Positions 41,390 through 53,600 of a stretch of 64,000 nt of DNA are shown here, piece by piece. The stretch's first letter is position 1; each line of letters starts with the position of its first letter. Location: the NCBI GenBank assembly GCA_963921825.1, contig OY997593.1:47910039-47974038 (forward strand), written 5' to 3'. The DNA comes from Erodium maritimum (taxonomy: Eukaryota > Streptophyta > Magnoliopsida > Geraniales > Geraniaceae). A program made the position numbers and the translations under genes. The notes beneath the pieces were generated by a model. It worked only from the letters and a program-made list of their open reading frames with translations. It was not told where the DNA came from and searched no databases.

Positions 41390-43800
41390 ATGTTAACCTT
41401 AAAAGAACTTGTCGGCAACTTTAAGGCTTCATCTGCTCAACCCTTGGCTCCACTCAATGCAATTGCTCCTCCACCACTAGTAGCTAAACACCCAATCACT
41501 GCCTCCTCCTCCTATATTGGGCCACCTCCTGGCTTCGAAAACCAACCAAAAAAGACGATCAAAGCCAGGCGACGGAGATTTCTCTCTGCTCTTTCATCCT
41601 CCTCTGATCATACACAAGAGTATTCTCCGGGTGGCTGCACTAAACTTATTGATGGGCAGAAACAGTTCTATGACAAACACTTCAAACCTCTTCTCTCTGG
41701 TCCAGACTCAACTCCCTCTCCCTCAAAGTTCTCAGAGCCTGCCAAGAAAGCTCTGCCTCATCAGCCCCAACCCCCCTTTGTTTCCTCTGAGATATACTAC
41801 AAACCCAAACCAGTTGGGAATTGGCGACAGATTCCAACGGTTACTACTGCCAGGAGCAGAGACCAACCTCAACAACAAAGCACTGAGGATGGGTTTGTTG
41901 TTAACATCCACAACATTCCATCCAGAGCAACCCATGAATGGGTTATGAATCTTTTTGAAGAAGTTGGAGGTATCTTGAAAGTACATTTACCTGTCAACCC
42001 TAGCAAACTGGGCAAGAGATATGGATTCTGTTATTTTAAGCTTCACAAACAACTCCTTCAAGCCATTTCACTCTTCAATGGCTACACCATCAATGGCTTC
42101 AAACTATATGTTACTAAGGCAAGGATCAATCAAGACTATCATAAGAGGTCAGGGCTACAGGACTTTCAACCTCCTACCAACCAAGGCTCTGTGGTTACTT
42201 CTCAACAAGCCTTTATGCAGAAAGCTCACTTGGCAATTGCGCTTAACAACCACTCTGCTCATTCCATTCTCAGGGACCTAACTATGGAAGGAGTATGTGA
42301 GGTGCATATAAAGGATTTGGGCAACAAAGTTCTTCTGATCTACTATGAAAGCCTGGAATTAGATGAAGAATTTATGAAAGATAATGGAGCTTGGCTTCAA
42401 AATTGGCTCTCTTTCATCCCTGGGAAAGAAAGGCTTTGCAATGATGGAGGACATTTCGTTTGGGTGAAAATAAGTGGCATCCCATATCATGGTTGGTGTG
42501 AAGAAACGTTTGCTGCAGCTCTTTCAGATTTTGGCACCTACATTTACACTCATCCAACATCTCAAGTTGGTTTACTGGTTGATAGGGCTTTAGTATTAAT
42601 GCACACTACACATTTCCCTCATGTTTCCTCACCAACTTCAGTGACTCTAGGTACACAACTCTATCCTCTTTGGGTTCAAACCTTAAATGTTTCAGACATT
42701 CCTCTGTCCTTGGAAACTCAGGTACATTCTGCTGAGGATTCTGATTCTTCAATTCAAAACTCACTCTGAGGAACTCCAATCCTCTCAGTTAGGTGGAACA
42801 ATCACACCAACCCTGGATTCTCCTACCCAACCTACTCAGACAGATGCTATTAACTCAACTGAGGCTCCTGAGCAGGCATTAAAGGCTCACACTCTTGGCC
42901 ATCAGTTTGATGATGGAGTCAGCTAAGTTCGACCCAAATTAAAAGGTTCTTCAAGCAAGGGACACATTGCTAACTCTGATCAAGTTATCAGCATGGACAC
43001 CTCTCAACAATCTCTGCATAACCAAAATCTGGTGGCGTTAGACACGTTTGATAAGGATCAAACAATTGAGGATGCAACCAGCTCCAAATCTGGTCCCAAC
43101 AGTGCTCGTTCTCAGTCTCCTCTAACCACACAACATTCAACTCCAGTCACAATACAACCAGCTCAGCCACCCTTACTCTCAGCAAGTACAATGGCACATC
43201 AAAGTTTAATGCTGCGTGAGGCCCAAAATAAGTCCTCCCATTTTTCTGATATAGCAAATACTTTGGGAACAACAACATTAATTGAACCTGGCACAAAAGA
43301 GGTATATTCAGCTCCTCTATCAACTCCATCTCAATCATTACAGCTGCAAAGAGAAGCCCTTGGACTGGAGATGCTAAACAGTGATAATCCCTCCCTCAAA
43401 CCTGCCTCAACTCATCTGACACAAGATCCGTCAGATTTTCTTGATGAAGACAGTTCAAAATTCCCTCCACTTTCCAATCAAAAAGCAAAAGGAAAAATTA
43501 GAAGAAACAAAATTGCTGCTGCCTCTCCCCATTTGTATGCAACTCGATCCAAACTAAAAGAAGTTGTTACTCCAAAAAAATTCATCTCTAAAGGGCAGCT
43601 AAATGAGGCAAAAAAAAGCTTGGACCTTTGGTAAGGTCATTGGCTTATCTGCAGATTGCAGTGAGGATATAATTTTGCAGGAGATTGCATCTTTGGATGA
43701 TGATAGAATAGTTGCAGATGATCATCAACCTGAGTCTTTAGAGGAGGGTGCCTTAGCCTTGGCTGTGGGAAGTGTTCCCACTCCTCTACCTTTCATTTAA
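41390..43800 (+). pseudogene. LINE4 ORF1: RRM plus DUF4283-like protein (frameshifted)
   Basis: Start chosen at MLTLKELVGNF (41390), which lines up with MLSEQELSG of LINE5; the open frame upstream lies in the 5' UTR. The first frame runs to 42769. It has the shared block HTQEYSPGGCTKLIDGQKQF and an RRM with FVVNIHNIPSRA (RNP2) and KRYGFCYFKLHKQLLQAI (RNP1). The DUF4283-like part follows (VLLIYYESLELDEEFMKDNG, WVKISGIPYHGWCEETFAAA). Reading continues in two other frames (42687-42926, 42993-43634) to KKAWTFGKVIGLSADCSED, ending at 43800. Shifts fall near 42760 and in the A-run near 43612, with a TAA at 42924. Confidence 0.87.
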
Positions 43801-43808
43801 AATTTCAT

Positions 43809-46800
43809 ATGAACATCCTCTCATGGAACTTGAGAGGACTCTCCTCCTCACAAAAGAGGAGATCTTTGGGTGACGTGCTACGCAAGCAACAACCAAGTAT
43901 GCTTCTAATCCAGGAATCAAAATTGTTGTCCCCCTCTTCTTCATTCCTCAGATCCTGTGGTTTGATCTGGGGTTGGGAAATGGATTATATTCCTTCCAAT
44001 GGACTATCTGGTGGTTTGATAATGTGCTGGAGAACAAACTTCTTTCATTTATCAAGAGTCAAGAAATTAAATGGAGCTATGATTTGGTTGGGAAATTTTA
44101 AAGACACTGGTGAATATTGTTGCATCACAAACATATATGCCCCCTGTGACAGAAGAAGTACAAGAATCTTATGGTCAGAAATAACTTCAGAGATCAACTC
44201 ATTAGTCCCACTTCCCATGCTAGTATTAGCTGGTGAATTTAACTCAGTCCTCTCCCCAGAAGAAAGAACAAGTTCAAGGGTCTCTAGGAGAGACATTATT
44301 CTATTTCAAGGCCTTCTGGACAGTTTGGCTCTTATTGAGCTTCCTCTCACTGGTGTAAAATACACCTGGTTTGACACTGGTTCCAAAGCCTCAAGGATAG
44401 ACAGGTTCCTTGTTTCCTCTGACTTCCTAGCCAAATTCAACAGCCTCACTCAAAAAATGCCTTCCAAGGTGCATCTCTGATCATAGGGCTATAACTCTTT
44501 TTGAGGAACAATTGGATTGGGGGCCAACGCCTTTTAAGTTCTTAAATATCTGGTTAGAAGATACCAGATTCTACTCTGCAGTCCAACAGTTTTGGTCTTC
44601 ATTTCAAGTCACTGGACAACCTCACATTATTCTTTGGAAAAAGCTCAAGTTACTCAAGGAAAAGCTAAAGGAATGGAATTCTCAGGTCTTTGGCCACATG
44701 GATACTGATATAGCTACTCTCAGATCAGATCTTGACAAATTAGATGCTATTGTGGAAGATAGAGCTTTAACACCTACTGAAAATATTGAGAAGGGTTTCA
44801 AAAGAGCAGAACTGATTCACAAACTCAAACAACTAGCAAAACTCTGGAGCCAAAAGGCTAGAAAGAAATGGCACCATGAGGGGGACAAGGGTTCTAAATA
44901 CTTTCACAGAATTGCCAACTATCAAGGGACCAGGAAAAAAAATCACTCAGATACTGGTTGATGAGGAAATGCTGGATGATCCTCACTCAATCAAACAAGC
45001 TGCAGCAAACTACTTTGGGGCCATATTCTCTGAACCAAATTCTAACCACATCAATCTAGACCATATGAATTTCAAATCCATCACAGAAGAACAAGCTTCT
45101 GACCTGGAGAGACCCTTCACTAAACAAGAAATTCTCTTGGCAATAATGTTCTGCCCTGGTGATAAGGCTCCTGGCCCTGATGGGTACGCCATCAAGTTCT
45201 ATCAGGTGTGTTGGCCAATAATCAAAGATGATCTACTAAGTTTTCTGCACTATTTTCATATGTCAGGACACTTGGGAAAATGCCTCAACTCCTCCTTCCT
45301 CACATTGATCCCAAAGAATGAAACTCCTCTCACATTTGGAGACTACAGACCCATAAGCCTCATATCAAGTCCTTACAAGATTCTCTCCAAATTATTAGCA
45401 ACAAGATTGAAAGGTGTGGTTAGTTCTCTGGTGGGTTTTGAGCAAACTGGATTCATAGCTGTAAGACAGATCCTAGATGGGGTTCTAGTGGCCAATGAAG
45501 TTCTGCACAAAATCAAGAAATCAAAAATCCAAGCTCTATTGTTCAAAGCTGACTTTGAGAAAGCTTTTGATAAGGTCAACTGGATGTTCATAATGAAATT
45601 GCTTGCCAAGATGGGATTTGGCCCTCTATGGAGAATGTGGATGATCTCCTGCTTCAAAGCTCATATCTCTATACTGATAAATGGTTCTCCTTCCTCAGAC
45701 TTCAAAATCTTTAGAGGCATTAGACAAGGTTGCTCTCTCTCTCCCCTCATATTTGCACTGGTAGCTGAGTCTCTAAACCAAATAATGAAGAATGGTCTAC
45801 TACATGATCAATTCCAAGGCATTTCTCTAGGAGAAAATGGTCCAACAGTATCACTCCTCCAATTTGCAGATGACACCCTATTCTTCATTCATGCAACCCA
45901 TCAAGGAATCCATCACTTGAAAAATGCACTCTCATTATTCAGATTATCATCAGGACTCAAGGTCAACTATAGCAAGTCCTCTTTAATCCCCCTCAATTTG
46001 TCAGAAGAAGAGGGTCAAGTTTATGCAGACATTCTGGAGTGTTCATATGACTCCCTCCCTCTACCTTATCTTGGATTCTCATTAGGTGCCAATCCCAAGA
46101 GAATTATTACTTGGCTCCCCATTATTCAGAAATTTAGAAAGAGTCTTGGACTGTGGCAAGCAAAGTTGTTTTCCTTTGGAGGGAGGATCACCCTCATCAA
46201 ATCAACCCTCAGTGCACTACCTCTTTACTACTTCTCATTGCTCAGAGCTCCAAAAACTGTCCTCAAGGAAATGGAAAGATAGCAAAGAAGATTCTTATGG
46301 CATGGTTCTGCTCCTTCAAAGGTGTTCTACAAGGTGGGCTGGAATCAAGTCTGCAAGGCTAAATCAGCAGGAGGGCTTGGAATTAAAAATCTCAATCTGA
46401 TGAATATCTCACTATTGGCTAAATGGTGGTGGAGATTTGCCTTGGAAGAAAATTCACTCTGGAAACAAACCATATGTGCCAAAATGGGGTGGACTTATAA
46501 TGAATGGGATCTCTCCAAATTTTCTGAGATTGGCAAACCAAGCTTCATTGCCCATTTCTTAACTCTGCTACAAGATTCAAGATTTGCTGAATGTTTTGGG
46601 GATAAAGGTCTAACTTGGGTACTTGGCAAAGGGAACAAGATACTTTTCTGGCAGGATCATTGGTGGGGGGATATACCTCTTAAGAACCTCTTCCCCAGGA
46701 TTTATTTACTATCAAATGCCAAAAACAAGTTCATACAGGCAATTTGAAAAAAATGGCTCCTGGGACCTAAACTTAAGAAGAACTCCAATGGGAAGGGAAA

Positions 46801-47471
46801 CTCAAGAATGGGGAGCTCTTTCATCTATCTTAAATTCAACTCAATTGACTACTGAGGAGGACAAGCTATGCTGGAAACTAAATGAAAAGGGCTTCTCTGT
46901 CAGTAGAATTTACACATTACTTGCCCAACAAGGTAACTCTGAGGTTGAATGGACCTCAAGAGTTTGGATGGCTGGGGTCCCTCCTAAGATTTGTGCCTTC
47001 TCTTGGCTTGCTTGTCTTGAAGCTATCCCCTCCAAATGCTTCCTTGAAGGGAGGGGAATGGAGTTCTCTCTACAGCAACTGATCTGCCCTTAATGCAATT
47101 GGGACCTTGAGGATGGTGCCCACATTCTGTTACACTGCAAAAAGGCTTGGGGAATTTGGAACAAAATTTGCTCTTGGTGGGGGATTACTTGGGTCTGCCC
47201 TCCTAGTGTCAAAATGCTCTATTGCTCTTGGTTCTCTCTGGTTCCTGCTAAGCTTAGGAGATGCTGGGGAGGTATCCTTCAAGTCACCATCTGGCAAACT
47301 TGGCTTGCAAGGAACTCTCTCTTATTCAATGGGATAGATGAATCCATAGAAACTATTTTCAATCGAATAATTAACAAGGTCTATGGATGGGAATGGTCTT
47401 CATTTAGTTCATCTTATCACTTCACAGTCCTTGATTGGGTTAATTCCCCAAGATCTTGTCCCAGAAAATAG
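43809..47471 (+). pseudogene. LINE4 ORF2: endonuclease-RT-zinc finger (broken)
   Basis: Begins MNILSWNLRGLSSSQKRRSL eight bases after the ORF1 stop. The endonuclease carries LLIQESKL, VLAGEFNSVLS (Glu where LINE5 has Asp) and KASRIDRFL. The frame shifts near 44457 and 44940, both in A-runs. RT (44980-46280) has FKADFEKAFDKVNW, RGIRQGCSLSPLIF, catalytic FADDTLFF and GFSLGANPKRIITW. A TAG at 46280 stands where LINE5 has Trp. The continuation reads FLWHGSAPSKVFYKVGWNQV, LLAKWWWRFA and, after a further shift near 46745, FSVSRIYTLLAQQG. A C-terminal zf-RVT region with EDGAHILLHCKKAWGIWNKI follows. It is not translatable as one protein. Confidence 0.9.
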
Positions 47472-48266
47472 ACTACTTCTCATTTTTGGCTCCTCTTCAA
47501 CTGGTTTTGAGCCTCCTTCTCTCTCTACTTATCATGGGGTTTGGGTTTGGGGCTGGGACCTTTGGGAGGGTTTGGGGTGAGTTTTCTAGGCTTTGGTGAG
47601 GCTTAGGAGTGACTTTGGGTTTCTTATCCCTTCTGTGTGTGGGATTTTTCTTTCTTTGAGTGTGGGTTTTTCCTTTTGAGTGCTTTCCTTTTCGTTCTCT
47701 TCTCTTGTTTCAGGTTCTGCTGCGTAACTTGGGGCGCAAGGCACTGATGTTCTTTTACTTTTACTTAACTTCTCAACACTGCAGCATGGGCACAAAGCAC
47801 AGATGGCCTTTTGGTGCTACTCATCGTCTCAACTCAGCTTCAGTATTATCTGAGGCTACAACTCAAGCTCAGCATAAGCAAACTACTGCATCTCATCAGG
47901 GCCAACCACCCTTATGACTCTATTGGATCTCTCAGCTTACTCATCACTGCTTCTGCTCTATTTGGGGATTCTTTGGATGCTTAGCTGCTTCATTCCACTA
48001 CTGGAGTCAACTGAAGTACATTACCTCGGTCTGCACCCTTCTGTTCTTCAATTCCTCCGTCCCCCCTTCTCACTTAGATCACTCTACTCGAACTGAATCT
48101 CTTTTGTTTACCTTTGTTTGTTTTTTGGTTAAGTTCTCCTCTATCTGTTGCCAGATGGGTTTTTTGTAACCGTTTTCTACCTCAGAAGAGGGTCTTTAAT
48201 ATATCGTCTTCGCTGATAAAAAAAAAAAGATGTTTCTTTTATAATGTTACTTTGCTGATATAAAAA

Positions 48267-48966
48267 AACCGACATATGTAGTCTCGAAAATTGAAGCCCA
48301 CGGGTCGTGTCCCACCAAAAAATATCGTCCCAAAAAGAGAGACGAGCCCTATCACCAAGCTTTCAATGAAGATTTAAATTTCCAATAAACCTCCTAACCA
48401 AAGGTCATTTTCAAACTAACAGTATGGCCAAACGAAAAAGATTTCCCGGGTTTATCCACCTGTACCCACCTTATTTATGACCTTTCCATAAGCACAATTG
48501 CCCACCAAAAAAACGTCTTCTTTTGTTTCAACGTTCCAGTAACCCCTTTTTGGGACTTCAAGAGAGAAATAAAAAGGAGAGGAAAATTGAACATAATTGA
48601 ACGAATGAGGCTACTCTCCCTTCCACTGATAAATATTTTGTTTACCACAATGCCAGAACGGCCTTGTACTAACTAATTAGCATATCCTATGTTGAGATCC
48701 TTGTCGGGGCTGACCCTAAATAGGAAGCCAAGTATTTCATTGGGAGATAGCCAAAATACACAAAACATTACATTATGTTTGTGGAATTATCCCTAAAAGA
48801 TTGAACAAATATTGTGATGTTTTTACGATGTATGAATGCATAATAAAGAAAATATCGTTTTGTGTTCAATAATCCATTTGAGATTTAGCAGAATGACTTG
48901 TTTTATAACTATAGTAAAATTTGATAATGAATCAGCTTGATTATATTATTATAATCATTAATAGTT
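48267..48966. other. Unassigned AT-rich DNA
   Basis: About 700 bases between the tail of LINE3 and the small LINE tail G. No reading frame, repeat or known motif could be supported. Confidence 0.35.
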
Positions 48967-48976
48967 GATTGAATAT

Positions 48977-49164
48977 ATATTTTTTTTGATAAATGATGAT
49001 TTTATTGATAGACTTTGAAATAAAGAGAATTACAAAGCCTGAGGACCGCTAAAAAGCTACCCAAGTAACCTGCAAAAGAGACTATACCACAAACGGTAAG
49101 AGAATCTTCCTAAAAAAGCGAAAAAAAACAACGAAGAGCGGGGAACAACAACCAAGTACAAAGA
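48977..49164 (-). mobile_element. Short LINE 3' tail G with 10-bp TSD
   Basis: Flanked by GATTGAATAT (48967-48976 and 49165-49174). The plus strand starts with a T-run, then GATAAATGATGATTTTATTG. On the minus strand it ends in A-rich sequence after CTCTTTATTTCAAAG, also seen in the tail of element F. It is under 200 bases, the far 3' end only, so a severely 5'-truncated insertion. Confidence 0.8.
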
Positions 49165-49759
49165 GATTGAATATTGGAACCACGTCCTTTTTTTACTTGT
49201 AAGATACAAATTTTATTAATAATAAACGTATGAGAGCCTGTCACGCCCCGAATTCAGTAGGACCGAACTCGGAACGCGAACGGTGAAACGATAAAACCAT
49301 TTTCCAACATTTTAATAAACTGCTTAAAATTACCACTATGAGTTAAACAAAATAATATTTTACAACTTAAAATACGTCCAAAACAAGCGGACAAAAACCA
49401 ACATGTACGTCGCTAGACTCCCAAAAACCCGGACCCCCGCTCCCAGCTCTTCAAGCTTCGAGAGTTCCCCTAGTCCGCCTCGCGACATGTACCTGTAAGA
49501 AAAGCAACTAGGGGTGAGCGTTTCGCTCACCACCCCGGATACCAGACTGACTATGGCATACTAGCAGAAATACCGGAAACACCAACAACAAACAAAACAC
49601 CGAGGACTACTATCCCCAAACTCAAATAACCCGACTGTCACACGAAAACTTTTACTTTCCCCAACCAAGCTAAACACACGTACACGTAATGTAGACCCGA
49701 CACCGTAATGACGACCTCAAAGAACACAACACAGAAGTGATCAAAATCACGCAAACCAC

Positions 49760-50120
49760 AACCACAAGCCTCAGCACTTTACCGATCACGCGCCAGAAAG
49801 TGTTACTCACCTGTTGGGGACACAACCCTCTGCTCTTTACCGACCGCGCACCGGAGGGTACGACACACCCCTCGGGCATAAATCCAGCCTCAGCATTTTT
49901 ACCAATCACGCGTCGGAAGGTGCTACTCACCTACGGGGACCACAGCCCTCTGCTCTTTACCGACCACGCATTGGAGGGTACGACACACCCCTCGGGCACA
50001 GCTCTAACCTCAACACTTTACCGATCACGCGCCGGAAGGTGCGACTCACCTGACGGGGACCACAGCCCTCTGCACTTTACCGACCGCGCACCGGAGGGTA
50101 CGACACACCCATCGGGCATA
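49760..50120. repeat. LTR minisatellite, 120-bp higher-order unit
   Basis: Copies of CAGCACTTTACCGATCACGC recur at about 49772, 49892 and 50012. Each 120-bp unit splits into two diverged 60-bp halves, the second with TTTACCGACCGCGCACCGG and CGACACACCC. Confidence 0.9.
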
Positions 50121-50234
50121 GCTCAACAGTACCACCAGAACAATCACAGTCACAACCAAAAGGCACACAATACCCCACAAAGGAAAGGAAAAGAATACGA
50201 CAACACGACTAAATACCACTCGGCACGTCAATCA

Positions 50235-50520
50235 ACCAAATACGGGCTCAACTCCCCACGGGCACTCATGGCCACCCATAAACACAAACAATAAAAATAC
50301 GGGTTCAACACCTCACAGGCACACATGGCCACCCACGACACACAAACAGTAAAATACGGGTTCAACACCCCAAAGGCACACCTGACCACCCACGACACAC
50401 AACCAGTAAAATACGGGTTCAACTCCCCAAAGGCACACCTGACCACCCACGACGCACAAACAGTACTCTACGGGTTCAACTCCCCACAGGCACTCATGGC
50501 CACCCACAAACACAAACAAT
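50235..50520. repeat. LTR minisatellite, about 58-60 bp x 5
   Basis: The unit contains ATACGGGTTCAACTCCCCA and GGCACACCTGACCACCCACG with variants. It directly follows the previous array with a short spacer. Confidence 0.88.
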
Positions 50521-52230
50521 TCAATCAACCTCCGGGCACAACCAAATGCCACCAATATTTCCATTGTTTGATAAGTTCACTTATCCTACGACACTACTAA
50601 GTGTCACATGCATTTCTATTGTTCGATACGTTCACGTATCATACGACACCACTAAGTGTCGCCTTCATTTCTAGTGTTGATAAACTTACTCATCCTACGA
50701 CACCACTAGGTGTCACATGCATTTCTACTGTTAACTTTCCCTAGTCAAGGCCGAGATCCGGCTACTTTTCCCTACCTCGTAACGCTTTTCCAAAAGTCCA
50801 CGCCCAAGCTCCGACGTGCTCGCGATCACTCGCCTAGCTTCCCCTTTCCGCGGTCGTCGGCACGATATAACAAGAACACAATTAAAGCACTTTTTAAGTT
50901 TGCAGGCAAAGCTGAATTTTAATAAACTTGACGCCCAATTGCAACCCCGAAAATGTCGATCACTCCCAAACTTCCCAATTACTCGAAATTGTCAATAATG
51001 GGCCCGGAAAAGCCCGATTCGCCCGGCTTGGCGAATCTGCCCAGGATCGGAAAACGCCCTTCCGGGGCTCCGAAAATTCCCGTTTTCGTTTCTACAATCC
51101 TTAAATAATTCAAGTGTTCCAACGCAATCGACGAAATCAATTTCCGACTCCCGAGCGATTTAATTCGCGTTTAAAGTTTCTAAACCCGAAATTTCCAATT
51201 TCCACAATTTAATTCCATAATTCGTTCCGAGTGTAAAATATCGATTCGGGGATCGTCCAAAACCACCCGAACACGAAAAAATCGAGACCCGACACGTGGG
51301 CCCCACCCGGCCACCATCACCCGTGGGTGGCTGGACCGGTTTTGGACCGGTTCACCACAGTGGTGTCCGGTCCCAGCTCCGGCCAGCCACCACCCACGGT
51401 GGTCGGAGCGACCCCGAGCCTCCGGTCACTGGAATCCGCTCATTTTTGTCTCAAAACGTCTCCAACGAACCCAACACCTCAACTCAACCCTATTTAACTC
51501 GTTTAAACACAAACCCTCACTTTCAAACGTATCAAAACGAGAAACAAATAGGTTCTCAACGTAGGGAATGACGACGGGAGCTTGATTCTTCGACCATTGA
51601 GACGATCCGTCGGTTGGATCGTCGGGAAATCCCCAAACCCTAAACCTTTTTCTCCTTTTCCTTTCCTTTTCTCCTTCTCCTTCTTCTCTCTTCTTTCTCT
51701 CTCCATTTTCTCTTTAAACCAAATATCTTGTAGATATTTTTCTGTCAGATTCGCGAAATTCGGCCGTCTCGGGCCCCGAACGGGTCCATTTTCCAAGAAA
51801 TTGCGAAATTTCACGAGCTACAAGGAAACGGCTCAACTAAGACCGCTGTAACCACGGCTAAGCTTTTTGGATCCAAAACGAGCCTCAAACGGACCAAAAC
51901 GTCGCTCGGTTGACTTTTCCTGTAAAAAGTCAACCTTTCCCAAATTGGTCAAAAAGTTGCCCTGAGTCCCCCAGAACTCACTTTGGTCGATATCGGGGTC
52001 AACTTAAGTCCGATATGACCCTCGGGGTTAAATATAGGTTCATTTAGGTGTCTGTCCCAAATTTTTAAATTTTTCCGTTTTTCCGTTGATATGACCGGCG
52101 TTGACCGGGAGCGGTTCTTACAGAGCCAATAAAAGTAAAGAGTCTCCGAAGGGTCAGAACACATAACTCTAAGATAATATAATTATCATAGACGGTGTTG
52201 AAATCGCCACATAGGCAGGCATGAAAGAGA

Positions 52231-52251
52231 GGGGGGGGGGGGGGGGGGGGG
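52231..52251. repeat. Homopolymer run of 21 G
   Basis: An uninterrupted G-run in the D2 tail region. Such runs are rare in plant DNA, and the true length is hard to call from sequencing. Confidence 0.9.
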
Positions 52252-52289
52252 TTGGAAAATGGGACTCACGACTACCACTCAAAGTATTG

Positions 52290-53600
52290 CCTAAACGCTG
52301 CACATGACCATATGAGGTGCAACCGAACATGAAATCCTCAATACAAGGAGGAATGGCTTTCACTAGGGACCCCTCCCAATGCAAGTTCCTAAAGCCATAG
52401 TGCCCTACCATTCCTTCTGGCGAGGCTGTTTTCAAGCTCTCGCCTGATCATCACGGGGTTCTCCAACTGACCCCCTCTTCACACTTACAGCTCCAATCAA
52501 GGAAGTTCCCAAGGCTTCTGTCTCCCTAAACCTTGAGAGTTGACCGGCGACCAAGTTTTTCCTACCCCGGTTGTGGTACCTGCCTGTCCTATTGTACCGC
52601 TAGGTACAATATTCAGGGTTACTATCAGGCTAATGCCCTAATGCGATTTTCCCTTAGGTACAATGTTCGGGGTTAGAGGTCCAAAGACTGGTTGAATGTC
52701 CGGGGATACCTTAGTCTCCCAATCGGCCGCATACCGCCTAGCCTTCTAGTCCTTCTGCAACTCCACTAGTGAGTTGTCAAAGTGTGGGGTACCAGACACC
52801 TCTCGATCACAACCCTGAGCCACACGTCCAATCCTCCCACAATTGGAGCAGAATGTGAGAAGTTTCGTGTAAGTTAGAGAAACCCGAACAAGGTCTAGAA
52901 TTGTCTAAACCGCAATAGGAGATTCTGACGAAGAGGACACTCCACGGAGTGCTAGAAACAGACCTTTACCGCCCCTCCCCAAAAAATTTCCCGCTGATCA
53001 CACGAGACCTTCACACAGGCTCCTTAGGCAGCGCCAATAGTTTCTCCGATCGTCTTTGTCCGAACCAATGGAGGGAGTCTATTGGCATAAACCAATAACT
53101 GTAGATGGTCTAGAGCATGAAGCTCCCTGGACATCGGGTTAATGTCTCCAAGAAGGAGAGGATGACCGTCAAAGCACCAGAGCACATTACCCCGTACACA
53201 TGCACGAGCCATTACGAACTAATAGTAGATCACGCAAATCCCCTGTGGACTAAAAGTAGAACCCGCTGATCCCCTGACCGATATAATTGATGAAAAACCC
53301 CAACGCCGATCGACCTCAGGCATTGGTAATGATCTAAAGAAGGACTTCCTTCTAGGGAGGTCTCGGGGCCAAGAGCTTTCCCACTATCGCAAAATATTGG
53401 CGTGCCAACACAAAGGATCAACCGGTGTGTAGGGGACAAGTTTCTCCGTTTCCTCTTCCTTCTAAAGAGAACAAGTAGAGAGACTTTTCTAGAGGCATGC
53501 AATGGTGGACTACAATAGACACGGTGGCACCAAAACTTCCCATGCTAGAGTTTACTCCGAGGGCGGCGATGTTTCCCCTCGCCGAAACATGACAACAAGG
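52290..53600 (-). pseudogene. D2 ORF1 remnant, DUF4283-like and degenerate zinc knuckle
   Basis: Minus strand: 53212-53024 reads ARACVRGNVLWCFDGHPLLL, then GDINPMSRELHALDHLQLLV and ANRLPPLVRTKTIGETIG. This matches D1 (AWVRGNEPWCFNGRALLFGD and LPPLVRTKETRTSIG). Near 52850 the knuckle reads CSNCGRIGRVAQGC, with Arg in place of the zinc-binding His. The N-terminal part (53500-54100) is too broken to follow. Non-coding today. Confidence 0.72.

Larger units (their letters stand above)
41149..48228 (+). mobile_element. LINE4, nearly full-length plant L1 with RRM-type ORF1
   Basis: A 7.08-kb element flanked by GATGTTGCTTTT (41137-41148) and GATGTTTCTTTT (48229-48240), one mismatch, and ending in an A-run preceded by TCGCTGAT. 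It holds a 5' UTR of about 240 bases, ORF1, an 8-base gap, ORF2 and a 3' UTR of 0.76 kb. ORF1 has two shifts and a stop; ORF2 has three or four single-base shifts and stops. It is a recently dead copy, younger than LINE3 because it sits in the LINE3 tail, whose own terminal motif follows at 48241-48262. Confidence 0.9.
20395..48266 (+). mobile_element. LINE3, old plant L1-clade LINE that hosts nested insertions
   Basis: One decayed LINE can be followed in order through six pieces: ORF1 part (20395-20904), ORF1 C-terminus and ORF2 start (22679-24078), endonuclease to RT start (25725-26898), RT core (28203-28700), RT end and zinc-binding tail (39388-41148), and terminal A-tail (48241-48262, TTTGCTGATATAAAAAAA). 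LINE4 and LINE5 serve as guides: each piece resumes where the last left off. Many stops and frameshifts show it is old. Insertions F, E, two solo LTRs, chromovirus B and LINE4 occupy the gaps. The 5' end is truncated within ORF1 and no TSD for LINE3 itself was found. Confidence 0.85.
49239..52122 (-). mobile_element. Solo LTR (2884 bp) with perfect 5-bp TSD
   Basis: Starts TGTCACGCCCCGAATTC, ends GGAGCGGTTCTTACA, flanked by GAGCC at 49234-49238 and 52123-52127. It is the same family as the LTRs of element A and LTR C. It has two minisatellite blocks, the stem-loop GGTGAGCG(TTT)CGCTCACC (49513-49531), and the stem GACGATCC(7)GGATCGTC (51601-51623). There is no internal region. Inserted near the 3' end of D2. 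Confidence 0.92.

Noticed and set aside
50816..52000. Possible host gene in the GC-rich stretch with CCGGCCACC inverted repeats
   Set aside because: The same stretch occurs in all long LTRs (13710-13810, 38430-38510, 63430-63510), so it is part of the LTR upstream region.
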